This document shows, piece after piece, positions 1 through 6,992 of a stretch of DNA of 22,003 nt; within the stretch, counting starts at the first letter, position 1; each line of letters begins with the position of its first letter. The notes under the pieces were generated by a model. That model ran no database searches. It was not told the DNA's origin and worked only from the letters and a program-made list of their open reading frames with translations. Position numbers and translations under genes: made by a program. The stretch lies in the NCBI GenBank assembly GCA_045638085.1, contig JAZUAQ010000043.1, positions 1 through 22,003 on the forward strand, read 5' to 3'. This stretch comes from SIG459 sp045638085 (lineage in GTDB: Bacteria > Bacillota > Clostridia > Oscillospirales > Oscillospiraceae).

Positions 1-1
1 C

Positions 2-436
2 TTCGAGCCCATTGACTACTGCCTTGACCTCCCCATCTCCTACACCTCCTGCTTCGTTCTCATGAACAAGGACAGCTATGCAAACCTCCCCGCTGATCTC
101 CAGGCTATCATCGACAAGTACTGCGGCAACTACGCAGGCGATATGGCTGGTTACTACTGGGATAGCTGCAACTACTGGGTTGCTGACAAGATGCGCGACA
201 ACGGCGTTGAAGTTTACAAGCCCACCGAGGAACTCCTCGCTTTCGCTACCTCTGACGAAATCGTCAACGGCATCCACGAGTGGTACATCAACTACCTGAA
301 CGAAATGGGTCTCGATGGCCAGGCTATCTATGACAAGTGCATGGAAATCGTTGCTGCCAACGCTGAAGCTCACGCTGATGACTGGGCTGCTGAGTTCCAC
401 TACTCCGATTGGACCTACACCCCCGACAACTATTAA
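2..436 (+). CDS. dctP: TRAP transporter substrate-binding protein, DctP family (C-terminal part)
   Basis: The reading frame is open from the left edge, so only the last 144 residues are present; the first in-frame ATG at 62 lies inside the protein and is not its start. The segment around residues 15-35 (SCFVLMNKDSYANLPADLQ) is typical of the C-terminal lobe of DctP-type extracytoplasmic solute receptors, where an 'xxNkdsyxxLPxdlQ' stretch precedes long helices. Such proteins bind carboxylates, sugar acids or related solutes outside the membrane and hand them to the DctQ/DctM permease. The next gene encodes a DctQ small permease, which supports the assignment. The ligand cannot be told because the binding residues lie in the missing part. 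The tail is rich in Trp and Tyr. The stop is TAA. Confidence 0.85.
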   Translation, partial: FEPIDYCLDLPISYTSCFVLMNKDSYANLPADLQAIIDKYCGNYAGDMAGYYWDSCNYWVADKMRDNGVEVYKPTEELLAFATSDEIVNGIHEWYINYLNEMGLDGQAIYDKCMEIVAANAEAHADDWAAEFHYSDWTYTPDNY

Positions 437-458
437 TTAATAGTCTTTCGGAAAACAT

Positions 459-482
459 TTAATTAGCTACTTAATTAGTTAC
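459..482 (+). repeat. 12-bp tandem duplication after dctP
   Basis: TTAATTAGCTAC is followed directly by TTAATTAGTTAC, two 12-nt units differing at one base, and then by the partial copy TGATTAAG. It lies in the AT-rich stretch just after the dctP stop and just before the GC-rich hairpin at 490-515. The function is unknown. Confidence 0.6.
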
Positions 483-489
483 TGATTAA

Positions 490-515
490 GGCCGGGGTGC
501 TCCGGCACCCCGGCC
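490..515 (+). promoter_or_regulatory. Intercistronic GC-rich hairpin with UNCG-type tetraloop between dctP and dctQ
   Basis: GGCCGGGGTGC (490-500), loop TCCG (501-504) and GCACCCCGGCC (505-515) form a perfect 11-bp stem. The loop is C(UCCG)G, a member of the very stable UNCG tetraloop class. No T-run follows (the next bases are ACCACCTAAAAG), so it is not a standard intrinsic terminator. In solute-binding-protein operons such hairpins often protect the upstream message from 3' exonucleases and give an excess of binding protein over permease. That role is inferred here. Confidence 0.7.
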
Positions 516-582
516 ACCACCTAAAAGTATTTAACGACATTATGTGCGGCAAATGCACAGAGAAAACGTGTTCTAACGCGTA

Positions 583-626
583 ATTTCCGGTGCTCGATGC
601 CGGAAATTTCATCAGCTTTGGCTGAT
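583..626 (+). promoter_or_regulatory. Two further hairpins in the dctQ leader
   Basis: ATTTCCGG (583-590) pairs with CCGGAAAT (600-607), and ATCAGC (611-616) pairs with GCTGAT (621-626) around a TTTG loop. Both stems are perfect. They stand directly ahead of the dctQ ribosome binding site (AAAGGAAG, about 633-640). They may tune dctQ translation or message stability; no known riboswitch class is recognised. Confidence 0.5.
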
Positions 627-649
627 CGCAGCAAAGGAAGGCTTATAAT

Positions 650-1183
650 ATGAAGAAAATTATAAATGGCTACTCCCTCGTAACCAGCAAGATTTGCTAC
701 TACATCTGCTATGTCGGTATGATTCTTATCGCTTGCATGATGGTTATGATGTTTGTTGACTCTATGCTGGGTCTTTTCGCAAACTATCGTATTCTTGGTG
801 TGTACGAGATAGTTCAGTGCATGCTGCTGATCGTCGTATTCACCTCCTGGGCTTATACTCAGACTGTTCATGGACACATCCATGTTACCATGTTTGTTAG
901 CAAGATGCCTCAGAAGCTTCGCTTCTTCTTCTTCTCTCTCACTTCTCTCATTTCTGTTGTCACCATGGTCTTCGCTACCTGGGGCGCAGGCAGAGGTATT
1001 CTTGAGAAAATGACAAGCCGCGAGATCACCGCGACTCTTATGATCCCCATCTGGCCCCTGTTCGTTGTCATGACTGTTGTTTTCGGTATGTTCACCCTGG
1101 TTCTCCTTGGTGACGCCGTTAAGAGCATTGCTGCAATGTTCGACAAGGAAATGGCCGACGATATCCAGTCCAGCTGGGCATAA
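650..1183 (+). CDS. dctQ: TRAP transporter small permease, DctQ family
   Basis: This is a 177-residue membrane protein of the size usual for DctQ. Four hydrophobic segments are visible at about residues 14-40, 48-70, 92-114 and 128-150. The short polar loop after the second (TVHGHIHVTMF) matches the family's conserved 'xxGxHIxVxxF' region. DctQ forms a complex with the large permease DctM that drives sodium-coupled uptake of the solute held by DctP. The start is chosen for the AAAGGAAG ribosome binding site 9-10 nt upstream. The gene follows dctP after an unusually long, structured 213-nt gap and is followed directly by a terminator, so DctM is not encoded downstream and must lie upstream or elsewhere. 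Confidence 0.9.
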   Translation: MKKIINGYSLVTSKICYYICYVGMILIACMMVMMFVDSMLGLFANYRILGVYEIVQCMLLIVVFTSWAYTQTVHGHIHVTMFVSKMPQKLRFFFFSLTSLISVVTMVFATWGAGRGILEKMTSREITATLMIPIWPLFVVMTVVFGMFTLVLLGDAVKSIAAMFDKEMADDIQSSWA

Positions 1184-1210
1184 ATCAATCATCAGCATGA
1201 AAACAACAAA

Positions 1211-1239
1211 GGAGCTGTCTTTGGACAGCTCCTTTTTTT
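1211..1239 (+). terminator. Rho-independent terminator of the dctP-dctQ operon
   Basis: GGAGCTGTC (1211-1219), loop TTTG and GACAGCTCC (1224-1232) form a perfect 9-bp stem followed by seven T residues. It lies 27 nt after the dctQ stop and shows that the operon ends without a large-permease gene. Confidence 0.92.
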
Positions 1240-1290
1240 ATTTGCAAGATACCTTATAAGTTCGCCTTGAAGTGTTGCATCTGGTGAGTC

Positions 1291-1320
1291 AAAAAAGCGG
1301 GCGGAGAATATCCGCCCGCT
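1291..1320 (-). terminator. Rho-independent terminator of the GH3 gene
   Basis: AGCGGGCGGA (1296-1305), loop of five, TCCGCCCGCT (1311-1320). Read on the minus strand, this perfect 10-bp stem is followed by a T-run (the A residues 1291-1295), about 20 nt beyond the GH3 stop. The 52 nt between this and the dctQ terminator hold nothing recognisable. Confidence 0.9.
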
Positions 1321-1339
1321 GTACGATTTATTATATCAT

Positions 1340-2527
1340 TCACTCAATCAAGCCCCATGTTCGTTTTAGCTCAAGAATCCTCTGATAGCTCTCTTCAATC
1401 CTTTCGGGGCTTACATTTTCCGCAATCGCTTTAACAGCGGCTTCTGGGTCACCGGGAGCAAGAATCATGTCGCAGCCGGCTTCAACAGCCAGAACAACGG
1501 CTTCTGCCTCTGTGAGCTGACCGAGACCGGCCATTGTAAAGGCATCTGTGATAACCAGGCCTTCAAAGCCAAGCTCACCACGGAGGATATCTTTAATTAT
1601 GATACTGCTCAATGTGGCGGGATTATCGGGGTCTATATCCGTCGCGATAATATGCCCAAGCATAACAACATCGCAGCCTGCTTCAATGCCGGAGATGAAG
1701 GGGAGAAATTCACACCTTCTCATCTCTTCAATAGTCTTTTTAGTGTAAGCGCTGTCATAGTGACTGTCTTCGAAGGTGTTGCCGTGACCGGGAAAATGCT
1801 TAAGAACGCTGATTATTCCCGCGCTGTGATAACCTTCAACCGCCGCGGCAACAAGTTCCGCACAGCGTTTGGCATCGGTGGCATAGGATCTGTAGCCGAT
1901 AACAGTGTTCCAGTAATTGTTCCAGACATCGGCAACCGGAGCAAAGTTCATGTTAAAACCGAAAGAACTTATATCTTTGCCAATGGTCTGCGCATTTTGG
2001 AATGCAACGCCGGTGCCTTTAAGCTGGTATTCATACATTGGCTTGAAGCGGGTTGTAACACCCAGCGCGTAGGCAAGTCTTGCAACCTCGCCGCCCTCCT
2101 CGTCAAGACCGAGGAATACTCCGGCATCGGCGGAATAGATTGCATCCATCATACCATGCATTCCCTCAACGGAGGGGATATTGTCCGAGAGAAAAACAAT
2201 ACCTCCCGCTGGCTTTTTGTCAAGAGCAGTCGCCCAAAGCTCCTTGTCATCGGAGTGCTTTTCGCCTATAAGGTCCTGAGGGGTGACATACATCATCTGC
2301 CAAACCTTATCCTCAAGAGTGGGACGCTGAAGCTCGGTAGGCGCAGGGGCGGGGAGCTCAGTTGTCTCGGGGGAAAGGGGTTGGGGGCTTGGTGAAGGAG
2401 TTGGCAGAGCTTCGCTTGGCGGCGGGCTGTCCCCGGGACGGGGAGAATGAGCTTCCGCGGCGCAACCGCCTGATAATATGGCGAGGGCGAGAAGAAAAGG
2501 CAGGAGTTTTTTCGCCTTATTATTCAT
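1340..2527 (-). CDS. nagZ: Lipoprotein glycoside hydrolase family 3 (NagZ-like beta-N-acetylhexosaminidase)
   Basis: The 395-residue product has a charged N-terminus, a hydrophobic core and a lipobox-like LSGGC with Cys22, then a Pro/Ser-rich linker (about 28-70), so it should be a lipid-anchored surface protein. The GH3 barrel follows: DEEGGEVARL (142-151) in the sugar-binding strand, KHFPGHG (243-249), the Asp254-Ser-His256 dyad that serves as the acid/base in NagZ-type enzymes, and the nucleophile Asp328 in VITDAF. The KHxPGHG...DSH signature is specific to N-acetylglucosaminidases acting on peptidoglycan or chitin fragments, so removal of terminal GlcNAc outside the cell is likely. The lipobox has Ser rather than Leu at -3. 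Start: a strong AAGGAGG lies 7-8 nt before the ATG. The gene stands alone between its own terminator and a divergent promoter region. Confidence 0.88.
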   Translation of the reverse strand: MNNKAKKLLPFLLALAILSGGCAAEAHSPRPGDSPPPSEALPTPSPSPQPLSPETTELPAPAPTELQRPTLEDKVWQMMYVTPQDLIGEKHSDDKELWATALDKKPAGGIVFLSDNIPSVEGMHGMMDAIYSADAGVFLGLDEEGGEVARLAYALGVTTRFKPMYEYQLKGTGVAFQNAQTIGKDISSFGFNMNFAPVADVWNNYWNTVIGYRSYATDAKRCAELVAAAVEGYHSAGIISVLKHFPGHGNTFEDSHYDSAYTKKTIEEMRRCEFLPFISGIEAGCDVVMLGHIIATDIDPDNPATLSSIIIKDILRGELGFEGLVITDAFTMAGLGQLTEAEAVVLAVEAGCDMILAPGDPEAAVKAIAENVSPERIEESYQRILELKRTWGLIE

Positions 2528-2554
2528 TTTTTGCCCTCCTTTCTGTGGCTTGTA

Positions 2555-2583
2555 TGGACTTGCGTCGGTATTTATAGTATAAT
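2555..2583 (+). promoter_or_regulatory. Probable sigma-A promoter of the GT39-PHP-rpiB operon (divergent region)
   Basis: A perfect TATAAT (2578-2583) stands 17 bp after TGGACT (2555-2560, four of six matches to TTGACA). The predicted start near 2590 leaves a leader of about 60 nt. On the opposite strand a TATACT -10 candidate for the GH3 gene overlaps the same bases (2576-2581) but its -35 is poor, so the two divergent promoters may compete. Confidence 0.6.
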
Positions 2584-2648
2584 CATTAAATCATAAATAC
2601 AAACTTTTTGCATCAAGAATTACAAAACAATTATTTACTGAGGACAAA

Positions 2649-4490
2649 ATGGAAAAGCTTCATCTTTTGTTTCCAATAGCCCTTCTGGCTTTTATAGTGA
2701 TTTTCTTTGGCGCCTTTGCCTCTTCGCGACAGAACACTCCTGCAAGTCTTGAAGGAGACGGCAAAAAAAGAATGGGACGCAGAGACTCCATTGTGCTTGT
2801 GTGCCTGACAGCCTGTTATGCTCTGACCGCCTTTTTGAATCTGGGCACTGTCAATAATCCCGAAAGCTTCTGCCGTTTCAGGGAAAGGGGACAGTATGCT
2901 CTCATCGAACTGAAAGAACCTGAGGGCATAAGCGCGGTTTCCTATTTCACGGGCATCCATACAGGCAACTATTATCTCCAGTTTTCTGAGGACGGAGAAA
3001 ATTTCACCGATGTGGGAGTTATGGAGCAGGGCTATGCGGACCTGCTGAAATGGAATAGACTTGAAACATGGGATTATATAAGCAAAACCCGCTTTGTGCG
3101 CCTTATCGCGGACGAGGAGGTATGGCTGGGAGAATTGGTGCTTTATAATATAGACGGCATCAAAATTGAGCCCGAAAAACTGATAATTCCCGATGGCTGC
3201 ATTCCCCTTTTCGACGAAAGGGAAACCGTACCCGAAAAATCCACATATCTCAACAGCAGCTATTTTGACGAGATTTACCATGTTCGCACAGCCTATGAAC
3301 ATCTTGAGGCGGTGCAGCCCTATGAAATCAGCCATCCTCCTCTGGGCAAGCTGATAATTTCTCTGGGCATAAGCATTTTTGGACTCAACCCCTTCGGATG
3401 GCGCTTTATGGGTACCCTTGTGGGCGTGCTGATGCTGCCCATTATCTATATTTTCATCAAACGCATGTTCGGCGGCATAGTTGTGCCCGCCCTTGTGACG
3501 CTGCTTTCCGCAACGGACTTGATGCACTTTGCCCAGACGAGAATCGCCACCATAGATTCCTATTCCGTTTTCTTCATTGCGTTGATGTATCTTTTCATGT
3601 ATATCTATCTGCAGTCCGACAGAAGCGGCAAAAAATGGATACTGCCCCTTGCCCTCAGCGGAATAAGCTTCGGACTTGGCGCTGCAAGCAAATGGACCTG
3701 CATCTATGCAGGCGCGGGTCTCGGACTTATCTGGCTTATCGACAGAATTGAGAGATATATAGCTGCAGCATCGGAAAATGAGGAAGAGCGCGCGGCCTCG
3801 GTGCAAAACTATTGGCGTGAAAGCGTACGCAATGTCATTGTCTGCCTTGTCTTTTTTGTGATACTGCCTTTGCTGATTTATTATATCAGCTATTATCCCT
3901 ACGGTCAGGCCGAGGGCATGAAGGGCATAGGAATGTTTTTCCGCGGAGAATATTTCGATATAGTTATCCGCAATCAGGACTATATGTTCTCCTATCATTC
4001 GGGAGTGGATGCTGAGCATCCCTATTCCTCCCGCTGGTGGCAGTGGATAATTAACGGCAGACCCATTTTGTATTATCTTGAATACAGCGGCAACGAAAAA
4101 TCCACCATTGCCGCATTGCTCAACCCCCTTCTCTGTTGGGGCGGACTTGGAGCAATGGCCTCCATGCTCTGGCTTTGGATAAAAGAAAAAGACCACAATG
4201 CAAGATTCATTTTCCTGGGCTATATGGCTCAGCTTTTGCCTTGGGTGTTTGTAACGCGAATCACCTTTGAATATCACTATTTCCCCTCTTCCGTCTTCCT
4301 GCTTCTGGCGCTGGGCTATGTGTTTGACTCTGTCCGCAGACGCTGCGAAAGCTGGAAATGGCTGTTGGCGGCCACGGCGGCGTTGAGCCTTGTGCTCTTC
4401 ATCGCCTTCTATCCCGTTGTCAGCGGAGCATGGGTTTCAAGAGATTTCGCGCAAAATTGTCTTGGCTGGTTTACCACATGGCCGTTTTGA
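2649..4490 (+). CDS. GT39-family protein O-mannosyltransferase-like membrane enzyme with discoidin-like insert
   Basis: This 613-residue polytopic protein resembles phospholipid-carrier-dependent glycosyltransferases (PMT/GT39), which move a sugar from a polyprenyl-phosphate donor to proteins or surface polymers outside the membrane. The acidic pair Asp207-Glu208 in SSYFDEIYHVRTAY, followed by HPPLGKLII, is the family's catalytic loop. About ten transmembrane helices follow, and an HYHYFPSS-like stretch near residue 540 matches the C-terminal PMT region. Before the DE pair, residues about 69-166 form a soluble beta-rich domain (YYLQFSEDGENFTDVG, then FVRLIADEEVWLGELVLY) like an F5/8 type C (discoidin) domain. 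The loop between helices 4-22 and 46-64 is rich in Lys/Arg, so the positive-inside rule places this domain outside the cell with the DE loop. The ribosome binding site is modest (TGAGGAC). First gene of a four-gene operon; acceptor unknown. Confidence 0.82.
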   Translation: MEKLHLLFPIALLAFIVIFFGAFASSRQNTPASLEGDGKKRMGRRDSIVLVCLTACYALTAFLNLGTVNNPESFCRFRERGQYALIELKEPEGISAVSYFTGIHTGNYYLQFSEDGENFTDVGVMEQGYADLLKWNRLETWDYISKTRFVRLIADEEVWLGELVLYNIDGIKIEPEKLIIPDGCIPLFDERETVPEKSTYLNSSYFDEIYHVRTAYEHLEAVQPYEISHPPLGKLIISLGISIFGLNPFGWRFMGTLVGVLMLPIIYIFIKRMFGGIVVPALVTLLSATDLMHFAQTRIATIDSYSVFFIALMYLFMYIYLQSDRSGKKWILPLALSGISFGLGAASKWTCIYAGAGLGLIWLIDRIERYIAAASENEEERAASVQNYWRESVRNVIVCLVFFVILPLLIYYISYYPYGQAEGMKGIGMFFRGEYFDIVIRNQDYMFSYHSGVDAEHPYSSRWWQWIINGRPILYYLEYSGNEKSTIAALLNPLLCWGGLGAMASMLWLWIKEKDHNARFIFLGYMAQLLPWVFVTRITFEYHYFPSSVFLLLALGYVFDSVRRRCESWKWLLAATAALSLVLFIAFYPVVSGAWVSRDFAQNCLGWFTTWPF

Positions 4491-4521
4491 TGCAAAGCTT
4501 TGTATAATTAGGAGATAGACA

Positions 4522-5340
4522 ATGTTTTTAGCCGATTATCATGTTCACAGTGACATTTCTCAGGACTCAAAGGCCACCATGTATGAGATGGTGGAGGCTG
4601 AGGCAAAAATGGGAATGAACCAGATATGCTTCACCAACCACTGCGATATGGTGAACTGGCGTACCTATGAGTTCAACCCCGATTGTCTGACGAAAACGCA
4701 GGAAACTCTGGAGAAATATTCAGCCATGCTCCGCGAGCATCCCGAATTGCCTCTGGATGTGCGCCTTGGACTTGAACTGGGAGAGCCTCTGTTCGATACC
4801 GAAACGGCAAAACGGATAGCCTCCACCCCGGGGCTTGATATGGTAATGGGATCGCTGCATATTTTGCAGGAATATGGGGATCTGTGGTGTGTTAAGTTTA
4901 CATCTTCCCAGCATTGTCGCAAGGTTTTCGATGACTACGTGGATGAACTTGTCAAAATGGCGGAGCTGAATTTCTTCGATGTGATGGCCCATATCGGTTA
5001 CGGACGTCGCTATATGTGGCAGCAGGGCTACGATGAAAAACTGTCGATGGAGCTCTATGGCGACAAAATTGAGCTTCTTTTGAGGCTTTTGATTGACAAC
5101 GGCCGTGGAATAGAGATAAACTGTTCTGGTATAAGACACGGCTGCGGACCATTTCCAGATCCGGAAATACTGCGGCTTTACAAAGCTCTCGGCGGTGAGA
5201 TAATCACCGTGGGCAGCGATGCCCACCGCCCCTCAGATGCTGCCAAGTGCATTCGTGAGGGATATGAGATAATAAAAAGCTGCGGTTTTGAATATGTAAG
5301 CACATTCAAAAACCGCAAATGTGAATTCGTGAAGATCTAA
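4522..5340 (+). CDS. PHP-domain phosphoesterase, histidinol-phosphatase (HisJ/HisK) family
   Basis: The 272-residue product begins with the PHP metal motif DYHVHSDIS (His7, His9), continues with FTNHCD near residue 40, and ends with the VGSDAHRP motif, all ligands of the trinuclear metal site. The overall form fits the histidinol-phosphate phosphatase branch of PHP proteins. No other histidine-biosynthesis gene is present, so the substrate is open; another phosphomonoester, possibly a sugar or nucleotide phosphate, is as likely in this context. An AGGAG ribosome binding site lies 7-8 nt ahead of the ATG. It sits 31 nt after the GT39 gene and 14 nt before rpiB, which fits co-transcription. The protein is cytosolic (no signal peptide). 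Confidence 0.85.
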   Translation: MFLADYHVHSDISQDSKATMYEMVEAEAKMGMNQICFTNHCDMVNWRTYEFNPDCLTKTQETLEKYSAMLREHPELPLDVRLGLELGEPLFDTETAKRIASTPGLDMVMGSLHILQEYGDLWCVKFTSSQHCRKVFDDYVDELVKMAELNFFDVMAHIGYGRRYMWQQGYDEKLSMELYGDKIELLLRLLIDNGRGIEINCSGIRHGCGPFPDPEILRLYKALGGEIITVGSDAHRPSDAAKCIREGYEIIKSCGFEYVSTFKNRKCEFVKI

Positions 5341-5354
5341 GGAGGATATTTAAC

Positions 5355-5801
5355 ATGATTGCAATTGCATCCGACCATGGCGGATTTGAACTCAAGAAAG
5401 AGATTATGAAGCATCTGGAAGCCAAGGGCTATGCCCTCAAGGACTTCGGCACCTACACCACCGATAGCTGCGATTATCCCATCTACGGCGAGGCCGCAGC
5501 AAGAGCCGTTGCCTCCGGCGAATGCGATAAAGGCATCATCATCTGCGGCACCGGCATAGGCATCTCCATCAGCGCAAACAAGGTTAAGGGCATTCGCGCC
5601 GCTCTCTGCGCCGATTGCTACAGCGCTGAATACACCCGTCTTCATAACGATGCCAACATTCTGGCTCTGGGCGCCCGCACCACCGGCAGCGGACTGGCTT
5701 TGAAAATCGTTGACACCTTCCTGAGCACCGAATTTGAAGGCGGCAGACACGCCCGCCGCGTTGCACTTATTTCCGAGATAGAGGACAGAGAAAGAGCATA
5801 A
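5355..5801 (+). CDS. rpiB: Ribose-5-phosphate isomerase B
   Basis: The 148-residue product matches RpiB/LacAB-type sugar-phosphate isomerases along its length: IAIASDHGG at the N-terminus (Asp7, His8), IIICGTGIGISISANK with Cys64 as the likely catalytic base and the GTGIG phosphate loop, and RLHNDANILALGAR with His97. It interconverts ribose 5-phosphate and ribulose 5-phosphate in the non-oxidative pentose phosphate pathway; an allose- or galactose-6-phosphate isomerase role cannot be excluded by eye. A consensus AAGGAGG stands 9-10 nt before the ATG. The next gene begins two bases after the stop. Confidence 0.93.
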   Translation: MIAIASDHGGFELKKEIMKHLEAKGYALKDFGTYTTDSCDYPIYGEAAARAVASGECDKGIIICGTGIGISISANKVKGIRAALCADCYSAEYTRLHNDANILALGARTTGSGLALKIVDTFLSTEFEGGRHARRVALISEIEDRERA

Positions 5802-5803
5802 TT

Positions 5804-6895
5804 ATGGCAAGACCTAAACCGATTTACCGTGGAAAACGCAAATACGGCTGGATAATTACCGTTGCACTCTTCCTGCTTATCATCGCCTTTATGGCGGGCA
5901 TGTGGGTTTTCTACGATATGCAAAAGTATATAAGGTATGAAAAAGACGGGCTTTATATGGATTTCACCCAGAGTGAGCTTGAAGGCGACGAGGAAGAGGA
6001 AGATGAATCCGCTGTGCTCGCGCCCCCTGTAACCGACGCTCAGATCGTTGTGTCTATGCCTGATTATTCTCAGATGGAGAGCATGGTTACTTCCCGCCTG
6101 AAAGATATTCAGGCTCTCTATGTCTCCAGAGAGAAGATGACGGCTCAGAATCTGGCATATTATCCTTCCATTCTTGCCGAAAGCCAGTATAAATATAACT
6201 GCCTTGTTCTCAACATCAAGGGCGAGGACGGCACACTCCGCTACTACAGCAGCGTGCCCATGGCAGCCAGCTACGGCGTAAACGGCACGGAAAACGTGAA
6301 GGAAGCCCTTGGAAAGCTCAAGGAGCATGACCTTTGGCTTGTTGCCGAGGTGAGCTGCCTGGGCGACAGTGCAATGGCTATGCGCAACAGCCCCATCAGC
6401 CTGAAAAATGCCAATGGCGGCGTCCTTACCGACGAAACCTGCAGCTGGCTGGACCCCTATAACAGCGTCACGAGAGAATATATCGTGGAGCTTATGCGCG
6501 AACTGAAGGCTATGGGCTTTGACGAGGTGCTGCTCACAAATGTGAGCCTGCCGGCCAATATGGCAATTGCCTATTCCCAGCCCATGAGCGCCGCCCCCGA
6601 CTCTGTCAGCGCCATATCCGCAATGTGCCGTTATCTCCGCCAGCAGGCCGATGATATAGGCATCTATTTGAGCGCTGAGCTGGACGGCACCGCCCTCAGA
6701 GAGGGCAAGAGTAAGGACAAGGGACAGGACCCCGAGTTCTTCTTCAAGGTTTTTGACCGCGTGTATGTAAGAACAAATATGGACTATTACGTGACAGATG
6801 TAAGCATTGCCAAGGAAATTTGCGACGTTTCATCCCGTATGGTTGTTGACGTTGAAGGCTTCAACCTGCCTAGCGGCAGCTATTTTGTGCGATAA
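5804..6895 (+). CDS. Membrane-anchored DUF4015-like (putative glycoside hydrolase) barrel protein
   Basis: The 363-residue product has a basic N-terminus, one transmembrane anchor (about 13-36), an acidic linker (EGDEEEEDE) and an extracytoplasmic domain. That domain follows the DUF4015 putative glycosyl hydrolase pattern: LVLNIKGEDGTLRYYS, a LKEHDLWLVAEV strand, then SWLDPYNSVTREYIVEL (about 214-230) and MGFDEVLLTNVSLP (237-250). In DUF4015 proteins as I recall them, the last segment reads GFDEIQFDYVRFP; here Asp, Tyr and Arg are replaced by Thr245, Asn246 and Ser248, so a catalytic role is doubtful and a binding role possible. The start is two bases after rpiB, with only a weak GAGAAAG, which suggests translational coupling. 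It is the last gene before the terminator at 6939. Family assignment is from memory of the motif pattern. Confidence 0.65.
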   Translation: MARPKPIYRGKRKYGWIITVALFLLIIAFMAGMWVFYDMQKYIRYEKDGLYMDFTQSELEGDEEEEDESAVLAPPVTDAQIVVSMPDYSQMESMVTSRLKDIQALYVSREKMTAQNLAYYPSILAESQYKYNCLVLNIKGEDGTLRYYSSVPMAASYGVNGTENVKEALGKLKEHDLWLVAEVSCLGDSAMAMRNSPISLKNANGGVLTDETCSWLDPYNSVTREYIVELMRELKAMGFDEVLLTNVSLPANMAIAYSQPMSAAPDSVSAISAMCRYLRQQADDIGIYLSAELDGTALREGKSKDKGQDPEFFFKVFDRVYVRTNMDYYVTDVSIAKEICDVSSRMVVDVEGFNLPSGSYFVR

Positions 6896-6909
6896 AAAAC
6901 CATCTCCCC

Positions 6910-6938
6910 TCGACAATTGAAAATGTCTGTAATATAAT
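6910..6938 (+). promoter_or_regulatory. Sigma-A promoter of the GH36-GH2 carbohydrate operon
   Basis: TCGACA (6910-6915, five of six to TTGACA), a 17-bp spacer, then a perfect TATAAT (6933-6938). The last base of the -10 box abuts the first base of the terminator stem at 6939, so the expected start point near 6945 lies inside the left arm of that stem. Confidence 0.75.
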
Positions 6939-6978
6939 GGACAATGGATGATACTAAACATCCATTGTCCGTTTTTTT
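6939..6978 (+). terminator. Terminator of the GT39-rpiB operon, overlapping the GH36 leader
   Basis: GGACAATGGATG (6939-6950), an 8-nt loop and CATCCATTGTCC (6959-6970) form a perfect 12-bp stem followed by G and seven T residues. Transcripts coming from upstream would fold the whole stem. It also ends only two bases before the GGAGGTG ribosome binding site of GH36. A dyad of this size could alternatively serve as an operator. Confidence 0.85.
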
Positions 6979-6992
6979 ATGGAGGTGCAATA

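Noticed and set aside
2631..4277. 548-codon open frame on the minus strand opposite the GT39 gene
   Set aside because: It mirrors a convincing polytopic membrane enzyme, has no family motifs or ribosome binding site, and arises from codon bias of the true gene.
4503..4508. TATAAT just before the PHP gene
   Set aside because: A start from it would fall on the ribosome binding site and no -35 box is evident; likely chance in an AT-rich gap.
6951..6992. Riboswitch in the GH36 leader
   Set aside because: Only one simple hairpin followed by T residues and the ribosome binding site; no conserved aptamer core is visible.
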